From assembly GCA_003644265.1 (NCBI GenBank), contig QNBX01000039.1, forward strand, positions 1-30,520: DNA of 30,520 bases, given 5' to 3'. Under the pieces are notes generated by a model that saw nothing but the letters and a program-made list of their open reading frames with translations, made no database searches and was not told the DNA's origin. The stretch comes from Planctomycetota bacterium (GTDB lineage: Bacteria > Planctomycetota > B15-G4). Made by a program: the position numbers and the translations under genes. Shown in pieces: positions 1 to 7,985 of this stretch; position 1 is the first letter of the stretch; every line of letters starts with the position of its first letter.

Positions 1-172
1 GAACCGGCTGACGTCGAGGTCGGTCCCGTGGCCGTCACCGCCTGAGGGCGATCCGCGCCGCCCGGCCGACGCGCCAGTCCAGCGTCAAGCGCCTCGGCAG
101 AGCAGGCGTCGGACGCTTACGGTCGAACTCGCAGGCCTCGACAAGAAGGCGGCGCTCGCCATACGCCCGAAC

Positions 173-1438
173 GTGCTGCTGATCATCGCGGATGACATGG
201 GCATCGACCTCGTGAATGCCTATGGCGAACACCCCGATCCGGCTCGCACGCCCGTGCTCGACCTGCTCGCGGCCGACGGCGTGCTCTTCCGCAACGCGTG
301 GGTCACGCCGGGATGCTCGTCGACGCGAGCATGCATGCTCACCGGCCGGCACCCGTTCCAGACCGGTGTGGGCCGGGCCCTGACGTACGAGAACACCAAC
401 TTCGAGTTGGATCCTGGCGAACTCTCCGTCGCCAAGACGCTGCGTGCCAGCGGCTACCACACGGCGGCCGTCGGCAAGTGGCACCTGGCAGGCAGGCTGC
501 TCAGCGGCCCGCAACACCCGTTGCTGATGGGCTTCGAACACCACAGTGGCCCGATGGACAACTTCACGCAGATCGGCAACGACACCTACTATTCGTTCGA
601 CAAGGCGGTGGACGGAGTCATGACCCAGAGCCGCACCTACGCCACCACGGATCAGGTGAACGATGCGCTGGCGTACATCGAGGACTTCGGCGACGAGCCC
701 TGGTTCCTGTGGCTGGCCTTCAACGCACCCCACGGGCCAGCCCACGCGCCACCACCTGAGCTGCACAGCTACCACTTGCCGCCCAGCCCTCAGGGCAACA
801 CCCCCATTTACACCCGGGCCATGACCGAGGCCATGGACACCGAGATCGGCCGGCTGCTCGGCAACATCCGCCCGCTCGTGCTGGCGAACACCGTCGTGAT
901 CGTCGTGGGCGACAACGGGACGCCAAAGTGGGGCGTGACGCCACCGTTTGATCCCGAGCATGCCAAGGGCACCATCTACGAGGGCGGCGTCAACGTGCCG
1001 CTGATCGTCTGGGGCCGCGGCGTGGCCTCCGGCCAGGAAAGCGACGCGTTGATCGGCCCCACCGACCTACCGGCCACCATCGCGGAACTGGCGTCGTCGC
1101 CCACGGGACTCGCGCCGGAATCGCTGAGCTTCACGCCGCTCCTGGCCGAGCCGACCCTGGCCAGCTCGCGCACGTCGATGTTCACCGAGATCTTCTCGCC
1201 GTCGGGGTTCGAGCCGGTGCACGTCCGGGACGAGCGCACCACGCGCACCACGCGCTACAAGTTGCTGGCAGACCTCGACTTTGCCAACGGGGTCACGACG
1301 CCGCTGGGCTATCAGCTCTACGACTTGGTCGCTGACCCATTCGAAGCCAACAACCTCTACAGCACGACCATGTCCCCAGGGCTCCAATCGGCCTTCGATG
1401 CCCTGTTGTTGAGCATGCAGGACGCTCACCCATGGTAA
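173..1438 (+). CDS. Sulfatase (alkaline-phosphatase superfamily)
   Basis: Formylglycine-dependent sulfatase family protein that would hydrolyse sulfate esters, probably on sulfated polysaccharide. Numbering from the GTG at 173: metal-binding DD at residues 7-8, nucleophile motif CSSTR at 48-52 followed by MLTGR, the GKWHL motif at 101-105, H187 in NAPHGP, and a second metal-site GDNG near residue 247. The core is CxSxR rather than the usual CxPxR; whether C48 is matured to formylglycine is unknown. The start is uncertain. GTG 173 removes the RPN that normally precedes this strand, has no close Shine-Dalgarno, and leaves no signal peptide. The frame stays open to the left edge with no ATG/GTG/TTG, so the true start may lie outside the window or have been lost. 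The family is certain; the 5' end is not. Confidence 0.9.
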   Translation: MLLIIADDMGIDLVNAYGEHPDPARTPVLDLLAADGVLFRNAWVTPGCSSTRACMLTGRHPFQTGVGRALTYENTNFELDPGELSVAKTLRASGYHTAAVGKWHLAGRLLSGPQHPLLMGFEHHSGPMDNFTQIGNDTYYSFDKAVDGVMTQSRTYATTDQVNDALAYIEDFGDEPWFLWLAFNAPHGPAHAPPPELHSYHLPPSPQGNTPIYTRAMTEAMDTEIGRLLGNIRPLVLANTVVIVVGDNGTPKWGVTPPFDPEHAKGTIYEGGVNVPLIVWGRGVASGQESDALIGPTDLPATIAELASSPTGLAPESLSFTPLLAEPTLASSRTSMFTEIFSPSGFEPVHVRDERTTRTTRYKLLADLDFANGVTTPLGYQLYDLVADPFEANNLYSTTMSPGLQSAFDALLLSMQDAHPW

Positions 1439-1460
1439 TCACACACGACGGAGTGGAACC

Positions 1461-3002
1461 ATGACTACGAGAGCGCTGAGAGCACTGACGCTGCTGATGG
1501 CCCTGACATCGGCGAGCGCGGCAGCGGCCCAGGCGGATGTGAAGACGCAACTGCTGGCCTTCGGCTTCGACGGGCCCACCGCCGTGCGCCCGCTCCCGGG
1601 CCACCCCGACACCTACGTCGTGTCCGAGCAGGGTGGATTGCTGAGGCTGGTGCAAGACGGGTTGCTCCTACCGACGCCGTACCTCGACCTGTCGGCGGAG
1701 ACGTCCGTGTCGGCCTTGACGGGCATGAGCAACATCATCTTCCACCCCGACTACGAGACCAACGGCTACATCTACGCCGTCTACTCCATCACCAACGACA
1801 CGGTGGTGTTGCGGCGCTTTGAGCGCTCGGCCGCCGACCCGTTGCAAGCGGACCCTGCGACCCAGGTCGACATCGTCGGCCCCATCAGCGTCCCTGCGGG
1901 CTTCCACTCCGGCAGCGGCATGGCATGGGCCTCCGAAGGAACCCTGTGGGTGACGATCGGCGACCAGCGCGACGTCCCTGGCGTGCAGTGCGAAGCGCAG
2001 CTCGGCACGAGCCTGTTGGGCAAGCTGTTGCGCATCAACGACGACGGTTCCATCCCGGCCAACAACCCCTTCGTCGGTGACCCCACGGTGCTCGACGAGG
2101 TCGTGGCCTGGGGCCTGCGCCAGCCCTGGCGCATCGACCTCGACCCCGCCACCGAGGACATGTACATCGTTGATGTGGGCGAGTCCAACTGGGAGGAGAT
2201 CAACCTGCGCCCAGCCGGCTCGCCAGGTGGCGAGAACTACGGATGGCGCGTCCTGGAGGGACCAGACTGCACGGGCGGCGGCCAGTGCGCCGGAATCAGC
2301 TGTCCTCCCGCCGGGTACGTGGCGCCCCTGCTCCAGTACCACCACGGCCCGGGCGCCGTCTGCATCACCGGCGGCATCATCTCGCGCGATCCCAAGCTGC
2401 CCAGCCTGAACGGTCACTTCGTGTACAGCGACTTCCTGGGCACGTTGAATACGCTGCGCTGGGATGGCGCCGTCGTGGCGGAGACCCTGGATCTCACATC
2501 CGAAGTGGCTCCCGGCGCCGGACTGCGCCTCGACTCCCTGGTCGAGGTGGCCCGCGACATCGATGGCAGCCTGTTGCTGGTGGACCACGCATTCGGAGTC
2601 CCGGGCGCCGGCGAGATCTACAGATTGGTGCCCGACGTGCCGACGTTCAGCGAAGTGACCGCCGGGCTGCCGGGTGACGCCACACCCACCCTCGACGCTC
2701 ACGGCACCCTGGGCGGGAAAACCTGGCTGGTGTTCGACGCCGAGCTGGGGCCCAGCGCGCCCACCTGCTTCTGGGTGGCCAGCACCGGCTTGCTGAACGC
2801 GCCGTTCAAGGGGGGCATCCTCGGGCCAACCCCCGATCTGATCCTGCCCGTAGCGGTGAACGCCGGCAGCTCGCACGTCGAGGTGATGTGGCCTGCGGGC
2901 GTTCCGAGCGGGGCCGAGATCTTCATCCAGGCCTGGATTGCGGATGGCGGCGCGCCCAAGGGCTTTGCTGCTTCGCCCACCCTGCGCGGAACGACGCCGT
3001 AG
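1461..3002 (+). CDS. Secreted PQQ-type glucose/sorbosone dehydrogenase-like protein
   Basis: A 513-residue exported protein with a Sec signal peptide (about residues 1-25, ending ASAAAAQA). The body is the six-bladed beta-propeller of the soluble glucose/sorbosone dehydrogenase family: DTYVVSEQGGLLR near the start, GFHSGSGMAW and the later ENYGWRVLEG and GHFVYSDFLGTL are recognisable family strands. Members bind PQQ and calcium and oxidise sugars in the periplasm; the substrate cannot be read here. After about residue 400 a separate beta-rich domain of about 110 residues ends in IFIQAWIADGGAPKGF, a tail I associate with secreted planctomycete proteins. A GGAGTGG ribosome-binding site at 1450-1456 precedes the ATG. 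It starts 22 bp after the sulfatase stop, so the two are probably co-transcribed. Confidence 0.88.
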   Translation: MTTRALRALTLLMALTSASAAAAQADVKTQLLAFGFDGPTAVRPLPGHPDTYVVSEQGGLLRLVQDGLLLPTPYLDLSAETSVSALTGMSNIIFHPDYETNGYIYAVYSITNDTVVLRRFERSAADPLQADPATQVDIVGPISVPAGFHSGSGMAWASEGTLWVTIGDQRDVPGVQCEAQLGTSLLGKLLRINDDGSIPANNPFVGDPTVLDEVVAWGLRQPWRIDLDPATEDMYIVDVGESNWEEINLRPAGSPGGENYGWRVLEGPDCTGGGQCAGISCPPAGYVAPLLQYHHGPGAVCITGGIISRDPKLPSLNGHFVYSDFLGTLNTLRWDGAVVAETLDLTSEVAPGAGLRLDSLVEVARDIDGSLLLVDHAFGVPGAGEIYRLVPDVPTFSEVTAGLPGDATPTLDAHGTLGGKTWLVFDAELGPSAPTCFWVASTGLLNAPFKGGILGPTPDLILPVAVNAGSSHVEVMWPAGVPSGAEIFIQAWIADGGAPKGFAASPTLRGTTP

Positions 3003-3012
3003 ACCCAAGCGT

Positions 3013-3034
3013 GCCGGTCGGATGGGAGACCGGC
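3013..3034. terminator. Hairpin between convergent genes
   Basis: A perfect 7-bp inverted repeat, GCCGGTC (3013-3019) and GACCGGC (3028-3034), with an 8-nt loop. It starts 10 bp after the dehydrogenase stop and faces a gene converging from the right. There is no T-run, so intrinsic termination is only inferred; it may be an interspersed palindromic element instead. Confidence 0.35.
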
Positions 3035-3159
3035 CTACCCGGCTTGTCGGAGAGTGCGCCCCGGCCTACGCTCGTCGCCCGGGACCCTGGGCTGCGGGTC
3101 GACGCGCGCTCGGAGCCCTGGTGCCGACGCGAGCGCCAGCACCGGCAGCTCACCCCCGC

Positions 3160-4224
3160 TCAGGGCAGCAGGCGTTCCGTGAGGTCCGCCGGCAGCAGCG
3201 GACAGGCGTCCTTGGCGCGCCCAAAGACCGCGCTGCGCAGCGCGGCCACCGCGCGATAGCCGCCGTCGCGCAGCGGGCGCGGGATGGCCCACAGCAGCGC
3301 GCCCAACGGGCGCCAGAGCCCGCCACACGCGAGCAGCAACCCCACCACCGCGTCCGAGCGCGTGCGCAGCGTGCCCGCCTCCGTGATCAGCACCAGGCTG
3401 TCGGGCAAGCCAGCCCGTTGCCGCTCGTCCAAGCGCGCGGCGGCCGTGGCCCCCTGGAGCGGCGCCGTCTGCACCAGGCCGAGCCGGTCCTCCGCCAACA
3501 ACCAGCGCACCGTGCCGTGGCACAGGGCACAGTCGCCGTCGAACAGCAGCAGCGCGTCCGCGCCGGGGGACCGCGGTGCCAAGCTCACCGGGCCAAAGCC
3601 CAGCAGGTGCAGCGCGGCCCAGGCCAGCAGCCAGCTGGCGCCCAGCAGCGGCGCGCCGGCCTCGCCGCAAAGCACCCAGCCCCCGCGGGGCAGCAGCTCC
3701 TGCGGCATGGCGTCCGCGCTGCTGCCGGTGCTGAACCACCAGAGCCACGCCAGATCCGAGCCGACGCAGGCCAGGCGTGCGAGCGCTGTGGCGGCCCGCG
3801 GCCAGCGCCAGGCGCCGCGCGGGTCGGCACGCCCGCGAGCCTCCCAGCTCAGCAACGGCGCGGCGGGCAACCAGGCCAGCACCAGCAACGCAGCGCCCAG
3901 GGCCAGCGGCCCCAGCGCCGGACCTGCCGGTAAGCCGAAGGCCATGGCCGCGAACGCCAGCAGCGCCAGCGACACCTCGCGTGTGCGCCAACCCAGCGCC
4001 AACGCGGCACACAGCGCCGCCAGCGCCAGCCCCATGCCCGCCCGCGCGCCGCTCGCGCCCCATCCGTCGGCCGCCCCCAGGGTGGACAGCAACGCAAGCG
4101 CCGCCGCGAGGGCCACGCTCACCCGCGCCACGCTGGCCTGCCCGCCGCTCCAACCGGACACGGGCGGCGACTGGACGAACGGGGCTGCTGCCGCGACGGA
4201 AGCCGGATCCGGATCGACCGTCAC
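3160..4224 (-). CDS. Membrane DCC-family (DUF393) thiol-disulfide oxidoreductase-like protein
   Basis: A 354-residue protein with two parts. Residues about 35-210 are Ala/Leu-rich and contain several predicted membrane segments, with a WLWWF stretch near 160. Residues about 224-345 form the DUF393 'DCC' domain, with its signature DGDCALC at 229-235 (Cys232, Cys235) followed by HGTVRWLL. The family is predicted to act in thiol-disulfide exchange, often beside or fused to membrane modules; its substrate is unknown. The start is GTG at 4224, chosen because it gives the full hydrophilic N-terminus; the ribosome-binding site is weak. It lies 61 bp downstream of the amidohydrolase on the same strand and could share its transcript. 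Confidence 0.75.
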   Translation of the reverse strand: MTVDPDPASVAAAAPFVQSPPVSGWSGGQASVARVSVALAAALALLSTLGAADGWGASGARAGMGLALAALCAALALGWRTREVSLALLAFAAMAFGLPAGPALGPLALGAALLVLAWLPAAPLLSWEARGRADPRGAWRWPRAATALARLACVGSDLAWLWWFSTGSSADAMPQELLPRGGWVLCGEAGAPLLGASWLLAWAALHLLGFGPVSLAPRSPGADALLLFDGDCALCHGTVRWLLAEDRLGLVQTAPLQGATAAARLDERQRAGLPDSLVLITEAGTLRTRSDAVVGLLLACGGLWRPLGALLWAIPRPLRDGGYRAVAALRSAVFGRAKDACPLLPADLTERLLP

Positions 4225-4285
4225 AGCCGTCTCGCCCGTCGTGCCCGCCCGGCGCGCCTTGCCGCGTTGGCGCGCCGGCTCGCGC

Positions 4286-5536
4286 TCACGCCAGGCGCTC
4301 GAGCAACCACTCGCTCTCGAACGCGACGGGTGAGAAGCGGTGCTCGCGGCCCTGATGCTCCACGCGCAGACAGCGCTTGAGGCACAGGTCGAACAGCAGC
4401 GGATTCAGCTCGAAGACACGCCCCAGCAGGCGCCGATCTTCTCCGTCAAGGTAGCCCTGCCACTGCAGCAGCAGCGTGTTGGTGACGGGGTCGACGCAGC
4501 ACACCGGGTAGTCGCTGCCGTTCACCAGGCGATGGTGCTGGTCGGACATGAGCAACAGCTCACGCAGCGGGCGCCCGGCGCGGTTGACGAAGGCCAAGGC
4601 CGAGATGTCGGCGAAGAGCTGGCGCTCATAGCGCGGGTCGCGGAACAGACGCATGAAGGCGTCAAAGGACGGCAGGCGGCGCGAGCTGCCGCCGCTGTGG
4701 TCCAGGTCGTCGACGCGGCCCAGGCTGCCGGCGTGCGCCACCACCACCGTGACGCCGTGCTCCAGCGCCGAGCGCAGCCGCAGCGGGTTGTTGAGCTCCT
4801 GCAGCGCCGTGAGCGTGAGCGAAGACTCTTCTCCCGCGTGGCTGATGAGCGGCACGCCGCGCGCAACCAGGGCCTCGTAGAAGGGCCGACACTTGGGCGA
4901 GGCCGGATCGATGTTCATGGCCGAGGGCAGCCACTTCACCGCGCGCGCGCCGCGCTTGACCGCCGCGTTCAGGCGCTCGACAGCGTCCGGGCGATAGGGG
5001 TGGATGGACACGCAGGGCAGCAGGTCGGCGTGCTCTTCCGCCAGCCCCAGCACGTACTCGTCGGGCACGTGCATGACCGAGCGCGCGGCGTCGGGACGGC
5101 CCTCGTCATCGTGGTAGCGCTCGAACCCCAGCACCAGCAGCTTGCCCTGGGGGTTGGCCGCGCGATGCCGCTCCAGCAGCCGCGACACGTACTGCGCGTC
5201 GCCGCCAGCTTCGGCCTCCACGCCGGCGGCGCCCATGAACAGCTCGTAGCGCAGGCGCTGCCCGGGCCGCAGCCAGCTCTTCATGGCGGGGTTGAGCCAG
5301 CAGCCGCTGAGCGCCGTCTCCGTCCCCGCCAGGTGGACGTGGGTGTCCACCAGGCGCGTCTGCTCGAGCCCGTCAAGGCAACGCAGCACGAAGGCGAGCG
5401 TCTCCTCGTCGGGCTGGCCCACGGCGCCGGTGCGCCAGACTTCGGGGAGAACGATACGGGCGCCGACCAACGACACGGCGCCAGCGCCAATGGCGGCCAA
5501 CGCGCGCCGACGGGTGACAAGTCTGGAGAGAGACAT
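4286..5536 (-). CDS. Exported amidohydrolase (TIM-barrel metal-dependent hydrolase)
   Basis: A 416-residue amidohydrolase-family protein. Likely metal and catalytic residues: His66 and His68 in DTHVHL, Lys201 in AVKWLPS, His233 in ISHAGEE, His268 in VVAHAG and Asp342 in GSDYPVC. This pattern resembles the Amidohydro_2 group; substrate unknown. The N-terminus VTRRRALAAIGAGAVSLVGA looks like a twin-arginine signal or anchor, implying action outside the cytoplasm. The ATG at 5536 is preferred over an upstream TTG at 5575, because it places the RR motif 8-10 residues from the start. It is transcribed divergently from the YihY gene, with a 339-bp gap, and is followed by the DCC protein. Confidence 0.85.
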   Translation of the reverse strand: MSLSRLVTRRRALAAIGAGAVSLVGARIVLPEVWRTGAVGQPDEETLAFVLRCLDGLEQTRLVDTHVHLAGTETALSGCWLNPAMKSWLRPGQRLRYELFMGAAGVEAEAGGDAQYVSRLLERHRAANPQGKLLVLGFERYHDDEGRPDAARSVMHVPDEYVLGLAEEHADLLPCVSIHPYRPDAVERLNAAVKRGARAVKWLPSAMNIDPASPKCRPFYEALVARGVPLISHAGEESSLTLTALQELNNPLRLRSALEHGVTVVVAHAGSLGRVDDLDHSGGSSRRLPSFDAFMRLFRDPRYERQLFADISALAFVNRAGRPLRELLLMSDQHHRLVNGSDYPVCCVDPVTNTLLLQWQGYLDGEDRRLLGRVFELNPLLFDLCLKRCLRVEHQGREHRFSPVAFESEWLLERLA

Positions 5537-5875
5537 GCGGGAGGACCTTCGGGGGAGAGAGAAGATGAGCCTCAAGCAGCGTCGCCATCATGCCCAGCGA
5601 TGCCGCGACTGCCAACGTTGCCCGGGGAAAGGCCCTCAATCGCCCGATCGCATCGATTTCGGCCCTCGCGCCTGGGCCGCGCCCCATCTCGCGGCACTCC
5701 CCCGCGGCACTCCCCCGCAGCGCTCCCCCGCAGCGCTCCCCCGCAGCGCTCCCACGCAGCGCCCCCACGCAGCGTTCCCACGCAGCGCTCCCACGAACCA
5801 CGCCCCTTCCGCACCGATAGACTCTCTGGAGCACAGTCCGACACGCGCATGCGCAAACCCAGGAGGGACCCCACC
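5537..5875. other. 339-bp divergent intergenic region
   Basis: Separates the amidohydrolase (minus) from the YihY gene (plus). It holds a 13-bp tandem-repeat block (5691-5794), listed separately, then about 80 bp leading to an AGGAGG ribosome-binding site at 5861-5866. Promoters for both genes must lie here, but I see no convincing -35/-10 pair. Long open frames run through it only because the repeat contains no stop codons; none shows protein-like composition. Confidence 0.7.
5691..5794. repeat. 13-bp tandem repeat, eight units
   Basis: Eight contiguous 13-bp units with consensus GCAGCGCTCCCMC (M = A or C). The units start at 5691, 5704, 5717, 5730, 5743, 5756, 5769 and 5782. The first two read GCGGCACTCCCCC, the next two GCAGCGCTCCCCC, and the last four end in CCCAC with single substitutions. 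The period is not a multiple of three and the block lies between divergent genes, so it is non-coding. The graded divergence from left to right suggests stepwise duplication. Confidence 0.93.
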
Positions 5876-7195
5876 ATGACGCTGGGCCAGCAGATGCGCC
5901 GGGCTGTGGAGTGGATGAGCCGCGTGGTCACCCAGCCCCGCAGCGAGCTCACGCGCTGGGAGCACGCCGCGCGCTTTGCGTACGAGCTGGCGCGCCATGG
6001 CGGGCAGCAGCTGCGCAAGGACAACGCGCCCCAGATGGCGGGGGCGCTGGCCTTCCGCACCCTGTTCGGGCTGCTGCCGGTGCTGGTGGTGGGCACCCTG
6101 CTCGTGCGCGCCATGCAGGGCGGGCCACAGTTCGAGGCCATGGTGGCCGAGAGCCTGGAGCGCATCTTCGACAACCCCGCCGTGGCCGGCGAGGAGACGC
6201 TGCCCGGCTGGATCATGGGCATGGTGGCGCGCGCGCGCACGCTCGACCTGACGGCCCTTGGGTCGGTGGGCGTGGCGCTGCTGGGCTACTCGGCCATGAG
6301 CCTCATGACCACGGTGGAGCAGACCTTCAACCGCATCTACCGCGCACCCGAGGGACGCAGCTGGATGCGTCGCCTGCCGATCTACTGGACCCTGCTCAGC
6401 CTGGGGCCCCTGGCCATGGGTGCGCTCGTGTTCGTGAACACACGCGTCCAGGACATGGTGCACGCCATCGACAGCTGGCAGAGCGTGGCCTGGGCGGCGC
6501 GCGGCCTGTGGAGCCTGTTCGTGCTGTGGCTGCTGATCCTGACGGCGTTCCGGCTGCTGCCCGCCACGCGCGTGGCCATGCGCCCGGCCATGGTGGGCGC
6601 GCTGGTCAGCGCGCTGCTGATCGGCCTGGGCCAGCAGTTCCTGGGCGTCTACCTGATGAACATGCAGTCCATCAAGCTGCTGGGCTCGGTGGGCCTGATC
6701 CCGCTGTTCATGTTCTGGGTCTACGTCATGTGGCTGGCGGTGCTGTTCGGCCTGGAGGTCGCGACCACGCTGCAATGGCTGCGCGGCCGCCGCGAGTTGG
6801 GAGTCGAGCCCAACAAGCCGCGCCACCGCCTGGTCGACCCCGGCGCCGTGGTGCCGCTCATGGAGCACGTGGCGGCCGGCTTCCGCAGCGGCGAAGCGGT
6901 CACTCCCGAGAGCCTGTGCGTGGCCCTGGGCCTGGCTCCCGCCACCGTCAACGCCATGCTGGACGGCCTGCTGAACGCCGGCTACTTGCACCGCGTAGGC
7001 CGGGGCGAGGCCCTGAGCCTGTCACGCCCTCCCGAGGCCATCCCGCTCGACGGGCTGCTGGCCGTGGGTCAGTCCCTGGCCGGCACGGGCGAGACGGACG
7101 GCCCATCGCCCCTGCTCCAGCAGCTGCGCGCGGCCCAGGAGCACATCACCGCCGGCCTGACCCTGGCAGGTACGCCCGGCGAGGCCCCCGGCTGA
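5876..7195 (+). CDS. YihY/BrkB-family inner membrane protein with C-terminal winged-helix-like tail
   Basis: A 439-residue polytopic membrane protein of the YihY (UPF0761, formerly 'ribonuclease BN') family. The family signature AGALAFRTLFGLLPVL lies at 55-70. Hydrophobic segments lie near 62-80, 128-146, 170-187, 210-228, 238-260 and 272-296. Residues about 325-395 are hydrophilic and resemble a winged helix (VTPESLCVALGLAPATVNAML, then LLNAGYLHRVGRGEALSL). Some relatives carry such a tail; DNA binding is not shown. Function is unresolved in the literature. The ATG at 5876 is fixed by AGGAGG at 5861-5866; an ATG at 5849 precedes that ribosome-binding site. It converges with bioD, leaving 19 bp between stops. 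Confidence 0.87.
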   Translation: MTLGQQMRRAVEWMSRVVTQPRSELTRWEHAARFAYELARHGGQQLRKDNAPQMAGALAFRTLFGLLPVLVVGTLLVRAMQGGPQFEAMVAESLERIFDNPAVAGEETLPGWIMGMVARARTLDLTALGSVGVALLGYSAMSLMTTVEQTFNRIYRAPEGRSWMRRLPIYWTLLSLGPLAMGALVFVNTRVQDMVHAIDSWQSVAWAARGLWSLFVLWLLILTAFRLLPATRVAMRPAMVGALVSALLIGLGQQFLGVYLMNMQSIKLLGSVGLIPLFMFWVYVMWLAVLFGLEVATTLQWLRGRRELGVEPNKPRHRLVDPGAVVPLMEHVAAGFRSGEAVTPESLCVALGLAPATVNAMLDGLLNAGYLHRVGRGEALSLSRPPEAIPLDGLLAVGQSLAGTGETDGPSPLLQQLRAAQEHITAGLTLAGTPGEAPG

Positions 7196-7214
7196 GCGAT
7201 GCGCGAGCGGCGGC

Positions 7215-7985
7215 TCAGACCGCGACCGGCGGCAGCCTGGCCAGCAGCGCTTGCGCCAGCGCCAGGCAGAGCTCGTCGTCGGGCTCGAGCGCAGCCTCTC
7301 CGGCGGCGGTCGAAGCCGCCTCTCCAGCGCCAGCGCAGCTCGCGGCCGCGGGGAGTTCCATCAGGACCGGCGCGGAGATCAGCGACTCCAGCGCCTCCAG
7401 ATTCTGGCGTTCGCTCTCGCTGGGCGCGCCGTCGGGGCTGCTGAGCACGACACCCAGCACGCGCAGCCCCGCCGCGTGGGCGGCCCGCAGCGACAAGGCC
7501 GTGTGGTTGAGCGTCCCCAGCCCCGTGCGCGCCACCAGCAGCAGCGGCAGACGCCAGCGCGCGGCCAGATCGACGACGGTGAGCGCGGGCGCCAGCGGCA
7601 CCAGCAGGCCCCCCGAGGCCTCTACGAGCAGCACGTCGTGGGCCTCGCGCAGGGCGGCGAAGGCCTTGTCGAGCACGCGCGTCTCGATCGCGCTGCCCGC
7701 CTGCCGGGCCGCCACCGCCGGCGCCGCCGGGAGCGGATAGGCGTAGGGCCGCACGAGCTCCGATGACGACACACAACCCGACGCGCGCACCAACCGATCG
7801 GCGTCGCTGCCCTGCGGCAGCAGGCCCGGCGCGCCCGGACGACCGCCAGGCACCCCCGTCTCGCAGGGCTTCATCACGCCCACCTGCAGACCGAGCTGCA
7901 CCAGACCCCGCGCCAGGGCGCAGGCCACGTAGGTCTTGCCGACCCCTGTGTCCGTCCCGCCGATGAGCAGGGCCGGCGCCGTCAT
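7215..7985 (-). CDS. bioD: Dethiobiotin synthetase
   Basis: A 256-residue ATP-dependent carboxylase that closes the ureido ring of dethiobiotin from 7,8-diaminopelargonate (DAPA), CO2 and ATP in the cytoplasm. The P-loop GGTDTGVGKT is at residues 9-18, followed by MKPCETG with the expected Lys at about 38. The later LLVEASGGLLVPL corresponds to the conserved EGAGG-type motif, here EASGG. The ATG at 7985 overlaps the bioA stop (ATGA), so it is the last gene of the biotin operon and probably translationally coupled. The same frame stays open far upstream through bioA, but only the part from 7985 is BioD. Length is slightly above the usual 220-240 residues. Confidence 0.93.
   Translation of the reverse strand: MTAPALLIGGTDTGVGKTYVACALARGLVQLGLQVGVMKPCETGVPGGRPGAPGLLPQGSDADRLVRASGCVSSSELVRPYAYPLPAAPAVAARQAGSAIETRVLDKAFAALREAHDVLLVEASGGLLVPLAPALTVVDLAARWRLPLLLVARTGLGTLNHTALSLRAAHAAGLRVLGVVLSSPDGAPSESERQNLEALESLISAPVLMELPAAASCAGAGEAASTAAGEAALEPDDELCLALAQALLARLPPVAV

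Noticed and set aside
5691..5794. CRISPR array
   Set aside because: The 13-bp units are contiguous with no spacers and no cas genes are present.
4340..5875. Long open plus-strand frame running through the amidohydrolase into yihY
   Set aside because: It is antiparallel to the amidohydrolase with its clear metal-binding motifs, has low-complexity composition, and the AGGAGG at 5861 marks the real yihY start.
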